Shown here one piece after another: positions 19,649 to 28,406 of a stretch of 64,000 nt of DNA (position 1 is its first letter; each line of letters begins with the position of its first letter). The notes below the pieces were generated by a model. The model saw only the letters and a list, made by a program, of their open reading frames with translations, was not told the DNA's origin and searched no databases. Position numbers and translations under genes: made by a program. The stretch is from an uncultured Odoribacter sp. (lineage in GTDB: Bacteria > Bacteroidota > Bacteroidia > Bacteroidales > Marinifilaceae), in contig CAJURM010000013.1 of the NCBI GenBank assembly GCA_910589025.1, forward strand, positions 1-64,000, read 5' to 3'.

Positions 19649-21640
19649 ATGAAATTTACGGGGATTATAATAGTATTTTTACTATCGTGGGGAGTTGTTG
19701 CAGGCCAGAGTAGGGCAGAGCGGTTGTTTGAGCGGGGAGATTATCTGGGGGCTTTGAAGTTGTTTCAGAAAGAGGTGGAGAATGCAGCATCGGGAGCTAA
19801 TACCGATCCGATAAAAGCCCGTATTGCCAATTGTTTTTTTCATCTGAATGATGTCGTGCGTGCGGGACAGATGTATAAATCACTGAATCAGGATATTTTA
19901 AGCGGAGAAGATTTGTTATTTTACGCTATTACCTTGTTGCGTTCCGGGGAATATGACAAGGCTGCGGAGTTTGCGGATATGGCGGAAAGTATTGGTTGTG
20001 ATCAGCTTGTAGTGGAACGTGTAAGAGCTTCCTGTGAGTTTGCGAAAGAGGTGATGAAAGAGAAACCGGTTTATGCTGCCAATAAAACGAATGTGAATTT
20101 TGCCGGATTTTCATCCGGTGTGACCTATTATAAAGGTAAGGGTATTATTTTGGCGGCTCCTGGTGTTGGGGAGGATGCGATGAAAGACACGAGGGGATAT
20201 AAATCGGTACGTTTGTATAATGCTATTTTTTCAGCGGATGGTAAAGGTGGCCGGATGTTGCCTTTTGCCGACGAACTGGTTGATAAATATCATATCGGAG
20301 CTGCTACTTTTACGAAAGATTTCAGCAGAATTTACTATACGAAAACCATTCTTAAAAAAGATGGTACCAGTATTCTGAAGTTAATGACAGCAGAAAACAA
20401 TAACGGGAAGTGGGAGAATAACAAGGAATTGAATATTAATTCGGATGATTATTCGTGTGCTCATCCTTGTTTGTTTCGGGATTCGCTTTTGTTTTTTGTA
20501 TCGGATATGCCTGGCGGAAATGGGGGAAAAGATATTTATATGACGCTTGTTCAGGGGGATGAATGTGGCGAGATACAGAATTTGGGGGAAACTGTTAATA
20601 CTCCTGATGATGAGTTATTCCCCTTTATTGATGAAAGCGGAAGATTGTATTTTTCTTCAAACGGACATGTCGGTTTGGGAGGATTGGATGTTTTTGTTTC
20701 GGAGATGAAGGCAGATGGCGTTTGGACAGAGCCTCAGAATATGGGGAGACCGATAAACTCTTCTATGGATGATTTCGGATTGGTATTTAAAGATACGAAA
20801 TGTGCGGAGGGATATGTTTCTTCCAACCGGGGAGGAACGGGGTATAATGATTTTCTGTTTTCGCTGAAATTGTTACCCAATCGGAAAGTGGAGCCAGTAA
20901 AGGAGGAGAAGGTGGTTGTTCCGGAAAAGGAGATGTTTACGGTGGATTACCGTTATGCCATACAGGTTGGGGCATTCCGTAATCCGGTGCCTCGGGTATA
21001 TTTTGAATATTTTCAAAATGTGAAAGTGTATTTAGGATATGATAATATTTACCGCTATACGGTGGGGGAATATCCGGACGAAGATGTGGCCAAACGGGAT
21101 CTGACAGGTGTGAGACAATATGTGGGGGATGCTTTTGTAATGAATGTAGACCGGTATGTCGCGGAGAAAAAGATTCAGCACGATATAAAAGGTGATAAAA
21201 TTAGCGATGACGAACTTTTGTTGATCCGTCTGAAGAAATTTGAAACCCAGAAAAAATTGGAGTTAGCTAGGAAAGAACGCCAGGAAAGAACAGCTTTGCC
21301 TTCTCGCAGGTATATTGATAAGCCGAAAGAGTCGGAGATACGATGGTTGGAGGGTGGATATACCGTTGTTTTAATGCCTACCAATCAGGTTTTGGATATG
21401 AGTATTTTTGAAGGGATTGAGGAAGTGGATGTATATTCAATGGCGGATGGTTCGTATATGTATTGCAGCGGGATGTATACTGATCGGGGACAGGCTGAGC
21501 GCTGTCTTCGGGATATGAAAAGTAAGGGATTCAGAAATGCTTATGTACTGAACCGGGGAGATGGGGAGTATACTTCTTCTGCTTCGTCTATCGGTAGACG
21601 GGAAGCGGATGTATTGAGAAATTTATTAAGAACAAACTAA
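19649..21640 (+). CDS. PorE-like periplasmic TPR/PD40 protein with two C-terminal SPOR domains
   Basis: 663 residues. Signal peptide MKFTGIIIVFLLSWGVVAGQ; TPR-like helices in residues 22-135 (ERGDYLGALKLFQKE); PD40/WD40-like blades in about 195-410 (FFVSDMPGGNGGKDIYM, LYFSSNGHVGLGGLDVF, PINSSMDDFGLVF). PorE-type T9SS accessory proteins share this order but end in an OmpA-like peptidoglycan-binding domain. Here residues 430-505 instead look like a SPOR domain (YAIQVGAFRN ... YRYTVGEYPDEDVAKRDL), and residues 568-640 like a second one (YTVVLMPTNQ ... GMYTDRGQAERCLRDMKSKG). SPOR domains bind denuded glycan strands. I infer a cell-wall tether for the PorP partner. The gene ends before a strong terminator, closing the operon. 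Confidence 0.82.
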   Translation: MKFTGIIIVFLLSWGVVAGQSRAERLFERGDYLGALKLFQKEVENAASGANTDPIKARIANCFFHLNDVVRAGQMYKSLNQDILSGEDLLFYAITLLRSGEYDKAAEFADMAESIGCDQLVVERVRASCEFAKEVMKEKPVYAANKTNVNFAGFSSGVTYYKGKGIILAAPGVGEDAMKDTRGYKSVRLYNAIFSADGKGGRMLPFADELVDKYHIGAATFTKDFSRIYYTKTILKKDGTSILKLMTAENNNGKWENNKELNINSDDYSCAHPCLFRDSLLFFVSDMPGGNGGKDIYMTLVQGDECGEIQNLGETVNTPDDELFPFIDESGRLYFSSNGHVGLGGLDVFVSEMKADGVWTEPQNMGRPINSSMDDFGLVFKDTKCAEGYVSSNRGGTGYNDFLFSLKLLPNRKVEPVKEEKVVVPEKEMFTVDYRYAIQVGAFRNPVPRVYFEYFQNVKVYLGYDNIYRYTVGEYPDEDVAKRDLTGVRQYVGDAFVMNVDRYVAEKKIQHDIKGDKISDDELLLIRLKKFETQKKLELARKERQERTALPSRRYIDKPKESEIRWLEGGYTVVLMPTNQVLDMSIFEGIEEVDVYSMADGSYMYCSGMYTDRGQAERCLRDMKSKGFRNAYVLNRGDGEYTSSASSIGRREADVLRNLLRTN

Positions 21641-21662
21641 AACTGAATCAGATATATCTCAG

Positions 21663-21693
21663 AAACGTACGGAATTTCCCGTACGTTTTTTTT
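21663..21693 (+). terminator. Rho-independent terminator of the adhesin operon
   Basis: Ten-base-pair stem aaacgtacgg/ccgtacgttt (21663-21672 with 21679-21688), six-base loop, then a run of T to 21693. It lies 22 bp past the stop of the PD40/SPOR gene. Confidence 0.9.
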
Positions 21694-21765
21694 ATTAAAA
21701 GAGGATTTGTTTAATTTATTTAATCGAAAATTGGACGGATTATAAGCTATTATTATAAAAAGTTG

Positions 21766-21773
21766 TATCTTTA
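21766..21773 (+). promoter_or_regulatory. Possible -7 promoter element
   Basis: TATCTTTA is one base off the Bacteroidota -7 consensus TAnnTTTG and lies about 45 bp before the four-helix-bundle gene. No good -33 element is visible at the right distance, so this is a weak call. Confidence 0.3.
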
Positions 21774-21818
21774 TTGCCGAAGTAAAGGAGTCAGCTAACT
21801 TAAACAATTATATTTTAT

Positions 21819-22181
21819 ATGTGCCATAGCGATAAGTTTGAGGAATTACACATTTGGAAAGAGGCCCGGAATTTAGTGAAGGAAGTGTATTTTCAGTTCC
21901 AGGGGAATGAGAACGAGCAGTTTAGCACAATAATCAAAAGAACGGCGCTGGCTGTTTTGTGTAATATTGCTGAAGGGTATAGTTCGGGATCTCCGATCGT
22001 GTTTCAGTCTTTTCTGTTTGAAGCCGAAGGATGTTGCCATGAAATCCGTAATTTTTTGGACAAAGCCCGTACTCGTAAATATTTGAGTGAAGAAGGTATT
22101 GAAAAGGTGGGGCGTACTTGTGGGGCTATGATGGCAGGAATCAGGCAGACGCTCCAGAGAATAGACGAGTGCAAACAATAG
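21819..22181 (+). CDS. Four-helix-bundle protein (23S rRNA intervening-sequence protein family)
   Basis: 120 residues. It carries the family pattern: FEELHIWKEARNLVKEVY near the start, then IIKRTALAVLCNIAEGYSSGS, FLFEAEGCCHEIRNFL and a last helix with GAMMAGIRQTL. The fold is a small, mostly helical bundle that forms oligomers. Relatives are encoded in insertions inside 23S rRNA genes of some bacteria or, as here, as free-standing genes; their cellular role is not established. It is separated from the upstream operon by a terminator and lies 25 bp before nadK, so it may be co-transcribed with it. Confidence 0.85.
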   Translation: MCHSDKFEELHIWKEARNLVKEVYFQFQGNENEQFSTIIKRTALAVLCNIAEGYSSGSPIVFQSFLFEAEGCCHEIRNFLDKARTRKYLSEEGIEKVGRTCGAMMAGIRQTLQRIDECKQ

Positions 22182-22206
22182 ATTGTTGCAATTAAGAGTG
22201 GTGTCT

Positions 22207-23106
22207 ATGAGACGAGTGGCAGTATATGGAAAAAGTGTGGATGCGTTTTTTTATCCTTATCTTCGGAGGTTGTTAGAAGGATTAAGAGAAAGAGAGGTGA
22301 TACTGATTGGGGAGGAAGGTTTTGCTGGTTTGTTGGAGTCTGTTTATGGTTGTGGACATTTTTTTAATGAGCTTTTTTCCGCCTCTTCTTTAAGGGGGAA
22401 AGAGGTTGATTTGTTACTGAGCATTGGCGGGGACGGGACTTTTTTAGATACGGTGTTATATGTGAGAGACAGTGGTGTTCCTGTCTTGGGAATTAATTGT
22501 GGTCATTTGGGATTTCTGGCAAATGTGTCGGTTGCGGAGATTGAAGATGCTATTGAATACATCAGTGCCGGAAAGTATGACACACAACAGAGAAGTCTGG
22601 TTGGTTTGCAGGTGGAAGGGGGTGATTTCTCTGGTTTTCATTTCGGATTAAATGAGGTTAGTATACAGAAAACGGATCGTTCTTCTTTGTTGCGGATTCA
22701 TGCTTATGTGGATGATGTGTATCTTACTACCTATTGGGCTGATGGATTGATTGTTGCGACTCCGACGGGGTCAACAGCTTATTCGTTGAGTGGAGGAGGG
22801 CCTATTGTGAGTCCTGAATGCCAGGCGATTGTATTGACGCCCGTATGTCCTCATAATCTAAGTATGAGGGCTTTGGTTATACCTGATCGTGCTGTAATCC
22901 GAATTGTTGTGGAGGGAAGAAGCGGGGAGTTTATTCTTAGTCTGGATTCCCGGACGGAAAGAATGAAAGATTGTTGTACGTTAAGAATAGCTGCCGGTAA
23001 TTTTAAAATAAACGTGGTTCAATTTCCGGGGCATAATTATTATGAGACGTTACGTAATAAACTGGGGTGGGGTGAGGATAAAAGGAATGAAATATGTGTG
23101 TCTTAA
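22207..23106 (+). CDS. nadK: NAD kinase
   Basis: 299 residues from ATG 22207 (an upstream in-frame TTG at 22183 would add eight residues; MRRVAVYGKS fits family N-termini better). It phosphorylates NAD to NADP in the cytoplasm. Seen: the GGDGT motif (LLSIGGDGTFLDTV) with catalytic Asp, the NCGHLGFLA stretch, NEVSIQ, and the glycine-rich ATPTGSTAYSLSGGGPIV loop. Length is typical. Its 3' end overlaps the start of the next gene by 13 bp. It begins an envelope cluster found in similar order in other Bacteroidota (nadK, DUF6089 gene, uppS, bamA, ompH). Confidence 0.95.
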   Translation: MRRVAVYGKSVDAFFYPYLRRLLEGLREREVILIGEEGFAGLLESVYGCGHFFNELFSASSLRGKEVDLLLSIGGDGTFLDTVLYVRDSGVPVLGINCGHLGFLANVSVAEIEDAIEYISAGKYDTQQRSLVGLQVEGGDFSGFHFGLNEVSIQKTDRSSLLRIHAYVDDVYLTTYWADGLIVATPTGSTAYSLSGGGPIVSPECQAIVLTPVCPHNLSMRALVIPDRAVIRIVVEGRSGEFILSLDSRTERMKDCCTLRIAAGNFKINVVQFPGHNYYETLRNKLGWGEDKRNEICVS

Positions 23107-23822
23107 AATATAGAGAAGAAAAACAAAATTGGCAAGACGGGGGAATCTATTATAGATTGTTTGCATTTATTACTCGTTTTTTCACTTTCCGCTTTTCACT
23201 TTTCTTGCTATTGTTGCTATCTTTGAACGGTTTTTGCCAGCCGGGGGCTGAGATCGGAGTGATTGGTGGCGGCGGATATTATATTGGGGAATACAATCCA
23301 GCTACTCCTTTTAAAGCGGTGAAAAGTTATTTTGGCGGTTTATACCGTTATAATCTGAACGACCGTTTTGCGCTTCGGCTGAATGTTGGTTTTTCAAAAA
23401 TAGGTCTTCAAGATGTGGAATGGCCTGGAGAGGAGACTTTTCCTCGGGAATTTAGTACTTCGGTAAGGGATATTTGTGGGTTGGTGGAGTTTAATTTCCG
23501 GAGTTTTTTGGTGCCTAAAACGGATAAATCGTCTTTATGGTCGCCTTATCTGTATACAGGACTTGGCTTTTTTACAGCCAATGATGAAGGAGGAATTGTC
23601 ATTCCGCTCGGAGTGGGGGTGAAGTTTAATTTATATGGCAATCTGTCTTGTGGGATGGAATGGGGTGGTCGGAAGTTGTTTACGGATAAGATTGACGGAT
23701 TGGAAGATGCCTGGGAAACGGGAGAGACTAATTTCTTTTTTAATAAGGATTGGTTTTTTGTGTCCGGGGTAACATTGACTTACAGGTTTCCCATGAATAT
23801 GGAGTGCCGGGGATATAAATAG
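23094..23822 (+). CDS. DUF6089-like outer-membrane beta-barrel protein
   Basis: 242 residues. A hydrophobic segment (FSLFLLLLLSLNGFCQ) ending near residue 49 looks like a signal peptide; the mature part has short amphipathic beta strands (GGYYIGEYNP, YFGGLYRYNL, ALRLNVGFSKIG, SPYLYTGLGFFT, FVSGVTLTYRF) typical of a small barrel. Position between nadK and uppS matches the DUF6089 family. The ATG at 23094 overlaps nadK by 13 bp and gives an unusually long stretch before the hydrophobic core; a TTG at 23157 would give a normal-length signal peptide. Function unknown; outer-membrane location is inferred. Confidence 0.75.
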   Translation: MCVLKYREEKQNWQDGGIYYRLFAFITRFFTFRFSLFLLLLLSLNGFCQPGAEIGVIGGGGYYIGEYNPATPFKAVKSYFGGLYRYNLNDRFALRLNVGFSKIGLQDVEWPGEETFPREFSTSVRDICGLVEFNFRSFLVPKTDKSSLWSPYLYTGLGFFTANDEGGIVIPLGVGVKFNLYGNLSCGMEWGGRKLFTDKIDGLEDAWETGETNFFFNKDWFFVSGVTLTYRFPMNMECRGYK

Positions 23823-23834
23823 GATTGTTAGGCT

Positions 23835-24593
23835 ATGGATTTACTGGAAGAATTAAGAGAACTGGGGCAACTGCCCCGGCATGTGGCGATTATCATGGAC
23901 GGAAACGGGCGTTGGGCGCAGGAGCGGGGAATGGAGAGAGTATTTGGTCATAAGAAAGGAGTAGATACGGTGAAGCAGATTGTGGAGGCAAGTGGTGAGA
24001 TAGGATTAGAATATCTGACGTTGTATACTTTTTCGATTGAAAACTGGAAACGTCCGAAAGAGGAAATCAATGCGCTGATGGGGTTGATGGTGGATGCAAT
24101 TATCCGGGAAACTGATAATCTGATGAAGCAGGATGTGAGGGTGATGGTGATCGGGAATGTTGGTGATTTGCCGGAAGAGGTGAGACGAAAATTGAATGAA
24201 CTGACGGCTTATACGGCAAGTAATAAAGGGGTAACATTGGTGCTTGCCCTCAGTTATGGAGCCCGTTGGGAGATTGTTGAGGCTGCCCGGAAGATTGCAC
24301 AGGAGTATAAGGAGGGGCATATTGGGGAAATCACTGAAATAAACGATAAGCTTTTTGCAGACCGTTTGACAACTCAGGCTATTCCTGACCCGGATTTATT
24401 AATTCGTACGAGCGGAGAATGCAGGTTAAGTAATTTTCTGTTATGGCAATGTGCCTATACGGAATTTTATTTTATTGATAAATTTTGGCCTGATTTTGAA
24501 AAAGATGATTTATATTTGGCAATTCGTAATTTTCTGAAACGGGAACGGCGTTTCGGAAAGACGGGAGAACAGGTCGGGAAAGATAAAAAGTAG
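23835..24593 (+). CDS. uppS: Isoprenyl transferase (undecaprenyl diphosphate synthase)
   Basis: 252 residues. It makes the C55 lipid carrier precursor for peptidoglycan and surface glycans by adding isopentenyl units in cis to farnesyl diphosphate. Seen: IIMDGNGRWAQERG with catalytic Asp22, the HKKG motif, YTFSIENWKRP, and the C-terminal LLIRTSGECRLSNFLLWQ and YTEFYF motifs. Length is typical. It starts 12 bp after the DUF6089 gene and lies 25 bp before bamA, so the genes are likely translated from one mRNA. Confidence 0.96.
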   Translation: MDLLEELRELGQLPRHVAIIMDGNGRWAQERGMERVFGHKKGVDTVKQIVEASGEIGLEYLTLYTFSIENWKRPKEEINALMGLMVDAIIRETDNLMKQDVRVMVIGNVGDLPEEVRRKLNELTAYTASNKGVTLVLALSYGARWEIVEAARKIAQEYKEGHIGEITEINDKLFADRLTTQAIPDPDLLIRTSGECRLSNFLLWQCAYTEFYFIDKFWPDFEKDDLYLAIRNFLKRERRFGKTGEQVGKDKK

Positions 24594-24618
24594 AAAATTT
24601 CTTTTCAATTAACAGACG

Positions 24619-27171
24619 ATGGTAAGAAGGATAATTCTTTTTTTGATACTTACAGTTTTTTCTTTTTATGAAGTAAAGGCTCAGGGGGCAGACACCATTG
24701 CTCAACCGGAGGTATATTATTCTTCTCCTAAAACTTATAAACTTGTCGGTATTGAGGTGACAGGTGTGGCAGATCACTATGATCCTGAAACGTTGATACA
24801 ATTGTCGGGAATGTCGGTAGGGAGTGAAGTAAAGATACCCGGAGATGTAACGACTCGTGCTATTAAACGATTGTATTCCAATGGTTTGTTTTCGGATGTA
24901 AGTATCTCTGTTGACCGGATAGTGGGAAATGAAATTTATCTGATTTTGCATTTGAAAGAGCGTCAGAAGTTGTCTCAGATTAATTATATCGGTCTGAAAA
25001 AGTCAGAAGAAAAGAAAATTAAGGAAAAAATCAATCCTTTACCTGGAACTCAGGTAACCGATAATATGATAGCCAATCTGAAGCATATTGTAGAGAAGCA
25101 TTTTAAGGAAAAAGGATATTATAATATTAAAATCAAGGCGTTGCAGCGGGATGATCCGGAAAAGGACAATTTTGTCCAGTTGGATGTAGAGGTGGAACGG
25201 AACAATAAAATTAAGATTAAAGATATTATTATTACCGGCAATAAGGAAGTGAAATCCGGGATGTTGAAGAGAGCGATGAAAAAGACCAAGGATAAGTCGT
25301 TGCGAAATTTCTTTAAATCCTCCAAATACATAGAAAGCAATTACGAAGATGATAAGTATAATCTTTTGGATAAGTATAATGAAAAAGGTTATCGGGATGC
25401 GATGATTGTGGCTGACAGCGTGGTCGCTATTTCACCTGACCGGGTAAAAATTTATCTTGATGTAGAGGAAGGGAATAAATATTATTTCAATACCATTTCG
25501 TGGGTGGGTAATACAATTTACGATTCGGAATACCTATCGCGGGTGCTGAATATCAAGAAAGGAGATGTGTATAATAAAAAATATTTCGAAGAACGTCTTC
25601 GTACGGATGAGAATACTGCGGTGGATAAACTCTATGTCAATAACGGTTATTTGTTTTTTCGGGCCATTCCGGTTGAAACGGTATCCGGAGCTGATTCCAT
25701 TAATGTGGAGATCCGTATCATAGAAGGTCCCCAGGCGACGATTAATCGGGTGGTTATTCAAGGAAATAACCGGACGCATGAGCATGTTGCCCGGCGTGAG
25801 TTGTATGTGTATCCTGGGGAATTATTTAGTCGGGAGGATATTGTGCGTAGTATACGTGAGTTAGCGAATCTGGGGCATTTTGATCCGGAGCATATTGTGC
25901 CGGAGCCTAAGCCTGATGCAGAGAATGGTACGGTTGATATCTATTTTGATGTAGCGGAAAAAGCCAATGATAAAATTGAATTGTCCGGAGGTTGGGGTGC
26001 TGGTATGATTATCGGTTCAGTGGGATTGACTTTTACGAATTTTTCTATCCGGAATATTTTCAATTGGGAGTCTTATCGGCCATTGCCCCAAGGAGACGGC
26101 CAGACGTTAAGTCTGAAAGCCCAGACTAACGGGAAATATTATACCTCTTTCAGTGTTTCTTTCCGAGAGCCGTGGCTGGGAGGTAAAAAGCCGAATTCAT
26201 TGAGTGTTTCTGCATATTATTCCCGTCAGACGGGGTATTCATCCAATTATTACAATCATTCTTATTACGTGAATAACACCAAGGATCTGTATAATTCGAA
26301 TCAGTTGATGACTACGTTTGGGGCCAGTGTGGGATTGGGACGGAGAATCAAGTGGCCGGATGATTATTTTACCATGTATAATGAAATTTCTTTTCAGCGC
26401 TATCAATTGAAGAATTGGCCGTATTATATTATGAGTAATGGTAATTCAAACAGCCTTTCTTTGGCAACGCAGTTGAAGAGAAGTTCCATCGATAATCCGC
26501 TGTATACCCGTAAGGGAAGTGATTTTACTTTTTCATTGTCGTTTACGCCTCCTTATTCCTGGTTTGACGGAAAAGATTATGCGAAGTCGAATATGAAGGA
26601 GAAGGTAAAATACAGATGGATTGAATATCATAAGTGGAAGTTTGTCGGAAAAATGTTTATGCCTTTGGACCGCCGGGAAAAATTGGTATTATATGGTGGT
26701 GTGCAATACGGTTATTTAGGTTATTTTAATAAGCACAAACGTTCTCCGTTTGAAGGGTTTGAAATGGGAGGTGACGGTATGTCGGGATATAGTTTATATG
26801 GTCGGGAATATATTGGTTTGCGAGGGTATCAGAATGGTTCTCTGACGAATGCGGGTTCCAGTTTTATAGCTCCGAGTGCCGCCGATGCCAGTCTTTATAC
26901 AAAGTGGACGATGGAAGTCCGTTATCCGATTTCTTTGGCCCAGTCTGCTACGATTTATGCTTTGGCATTTTTAGAAGCCGGTAATTCGTGGTATGAACTG
27001 AAAGAGTTTGAGCCTTTTAACCTTTACCGTTCTGCTGGTGTTGGTCTGCGGGTATTCTTGCCGATGTTCGGTTTATTGGGAATAGATTGGGGATACGGAT
27101 TTGATGAGATTCCTAACAGACCAGGAGCTGCCGGTTCTCAGTTCCATTTTGTCTTAGGGCAGGAGTTTTAA
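24619..27171 (+). CDS. bamA: BamA/Omp85 outer-membrane protein assembly factor
   Basis: 850 residues. A signal peptide (MVRRIILFLILTVFSFYEVKAQG) is followed by five POTRA-like repeats to about residue 450 (LVGIEVTGV, INYIGLKKSEEKKI, IIITGNKEV, ISWVGNTIYDSEYL, VVIQGNNRTHEHVARREL) and then a 16-strand barrel with the conserved loop-6 motif (GLRGYQNGS). The last residue is Phe, the usual signature of outer-membrane barrels. It folds and inserts other outer-membrane proteins. The two downstream OmpH/Skp-type chaperone genes deliver such proteins to it, an arrangement widespread in Bacteroidota. Confidence 0.96.
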   Translation: MVRRIILFLILTVFSFYEVKAQGADTIAQPEVYYSSPKTYKLVGIEVTGVADHYDPETLIQLSGMSVGSEVKIPGDVTTRAIKRLYSNGLFSDVSISVDRIVGNEIYLILHLKERQKLSQINYIGLKKSEEKKIKEKINPLPGTQVTDNMIANLKHIVEKHFKEKGYYNIKIKALQRDDPEKDNFVQLDVEVERNNKIKIKDIIITGNKEVKSGMLKRAMKKTKDKSLRNFFKSSKYIESNYEDDKYNLLDKYNEKGYRDAMIVADSVVAISPDRVKIYLDVEEGNKYYFNTISWVGNTIYDSEYLSRVLNIKKGDVYNKKYFEERLRTDENTAVDKLYVNNGYLFFRAIPVETVSGADSINVEIRIIEGPQATINRVVIQGNNRTHEHVARRELYVYPGELFSREDIVRSIRELANLGHFDPEHIVPEPKPDAENGTVDIYFDVAEKANDKIELSGGWGAGMIIGSVGLTFTNFSIRNIFNWESYRPLPQGDGQTLSLKAQTNGKYYTSFSVSFREPWLGGKKPNSLSVSAYYSRQTGYSSNYYNHSYYVNNTKDLYNSNQLMTTFGASVGLGRRIKWPDDYFTMYNEISFQRYQLKNWPYYIMSNGNSNSLSLATQLKRSSIDNPLYTRKGSDFTFSLSFTPPYSWFDGKDYAKSNMKEKVKYRWIEYHKWKFVGKMFMPLDRREKLVLYGGVQYGYLGYFNKHKRSPFEGFEMGGDGMSGYSLYGREYIGLRGYQNGSLTNAGSSFIAPSAADASLYTKWTMEVRYPISLAQSATIYALAFLEAGNSWYELKEFEPFNLYRSAGVGLRVFLPMFGLLGIDWGYGFDEIPNRPGAAGSQFHFVLGQEF

Positions 27172-27204
27172 ATAAGACCGCAGATTTAGTGAGAGATAGC
27201 AGTT

Positions 27205-27744
27205 ATGAAAGATTTGAAAAGAGCGATATTTTTACTAATTTTGTCATATAGCTTTGTCGTTGCATCCGCACAGACGCGTTATGCTTTTGTTAATTTGGAT
27301 TATATTCTGGTGAATATTCCCGATTATGCTAAAGCGCAACAAGAGTTGGATGAGTATTCGAAGAAGTTGCAGGCAGAAGTGGACGCTGTTTATCAGGAAA
27401 TCACTGAAATGCAGAATAAATACAATTCGGATAAAGTATTCCTGACGGCTTCAATGCGGGAACAACGGGAGAAAACGATAGCAGAGAAAGAGAGTAAGGC
27501 ACGTTTATTGCAGCAGGCTTATTTCGGTCCTCGGGGAGAGCTGTTTATTAAGCGGGAGGAGTTGGTGAAACCAATCCAGGATGAGATACTGGAAGTGGTG
27601 AAGGACTTAGCGAAAGAAGGTAATTACGGCTTGATACTGGATATTTCTGCTGATCATTCCGTACTTTTTTATGATCCGAAATTGGATAAGAGTAAAACTA
27701 TACTGAGAAAATTGGGATACTCTACTGGAAAGAAAGAAGAATAG
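27205..27744 (+). CDS. OmpH/Skp family periplasmic chaperone (first copy)
   Basis: 179 residues with signal peptide (MKDLKRAIFLLILSYSFVVASAQ) and the OmpH pattern: RYAFVNLDYILVNIPDY, a long charged coiled coil (residues 45-105), then GELFIKREELVKPIQDEI and a final YGLILDISADHSVLFYD strand. Skp-like chaperones form trimers that hold unfolded outer-membrane proteins in the periplasm. It starts 33 bp after bamA and sits 36 bp before a second, different OmpH gene. Confidence 0.92.
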   Translation: MKDLKRAIFLLILSYSFVVASAQTRYAFVNLDYILVNIPDYAKAQQELDEYSKKLQAEVDAVYQEITEMQNKYNSDKVFLTASMREQREKTIAEKESKARLLQQAYFGPRGELFIKREELVKPIQDEILEVVKDLAKEGNYGLILDISADHSVLFYDPKLDKSKTILRKLGYSTGKKEE

Positions 27745-27780
27745 AAAATGATTTTTAAAACTGATAAATTAAAACCGAAA

Positions 27781-28305
27781 ATGATGAAGAATACAATGAA
27801 ATGGTTGGCTGTAATTGCCTTTATGTTTACAGCGATGAGTATGTCTGCACAGCAGAAGCCGTTAAGACTGGGGCATATTGAAAGCGATAAGTTGATTTCT
27901 GCAATGCCTGAAATGGCCGAGGCTCGGAAAAAATTAGAGGCGAAGCAGACCGAAATACAGACTGAAAGTCAGAATTTAAGAGAACAGTATCAGAATAAGG
28001 CTGCTGATTATGCTAAAAACGTAAACACTTATTCAGATGTTATCCGTACTTCCAAGGAACAGGAAATCCAGGAGTTAGGACAGCGCATTCAGCGTTTTGA
28101 AGAAACAGCTATGAATGACCTGAACAAAACCCGTGATGAGTTGTTGCATCCGATTTATGAAAAAGCTACCAATGCGATCAAGGAGGTCGGAAAAGAAAAC
28201 GGATTTACATATATTTTTGATCTGAATTCCGGAGGGGTTGTATATGTTGCTGAAACGTCAGAGGATGTACTGCCTTTGGTAAAGAAAAAGTTAGGTCTTC
28301 AATAA
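27781..28305 (+). CDS. OmpH/Skp family periplasmic chaperone (second copy)
   Basis: About 174 residues from ATG 27781; an in-frame ATG at 27748 would put eleven charged residues ahead of the signal peptide, and 27784 is also possible. Signal peptide MKWLAVIAFMFTAMSMSAQ, then LRLGHIESDKLISAMPEM, a long Gln/Glu-rich coiled coil, and the terminal FTYIFDLNSGGVVYV strand of OmpH proteins. It is clearly diverged from the first copy. A strong terminator follows, marking the end of the nadK-bamA-ompH unit. Confidence 0.9.
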   Translation: MMKNTMKWLAVIAFMFTAMSMSAQQKPLRLGHIESDKLISAMPEMAEARKKLEAKQTEIQTESQNLREQYQNKAADYAKNVNTYSDVIRTSKEQEIQELGQRIQRFEETAMNDLNKTRDELLHPIYEKATNAIKEVGKENGFTYIFDLNSGGVVYVAETSEDVLPLVKKKLGLQ

Positions 28306-28325
28306 AATTTGAATTTAGAGAGATG

Positions 28326-28353
28326 AGCCGCCGGATGGCGGCTTATTTTTTTT
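28326..28353 (+). terminator. Rho-independent terminator after the OmpH genes
   Basis: GC-rich stem agccgcc/ggcggct (28326-28332 with 28337-28343), loop ggat, then a T-rich run to 28353. Confidence 0.9.
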
Positions 28354-28360
28354 AGCTTTG
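28353..28360 (+). promoter_or_regulatory. Possible -7 element for murI
   Basis: TAGCTTTG fits TAnnTTTG and lies about 47 bp before the murI ATG. The -33 position falls inside the preceding terminator stem and does not fit TTTG. Confidence 0.4.
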
Positions 28361-28406
28361 TAGGCAGGAAAATTGTTGGGGGGATCATTAATTATCCGGA
28401 GTAAAT

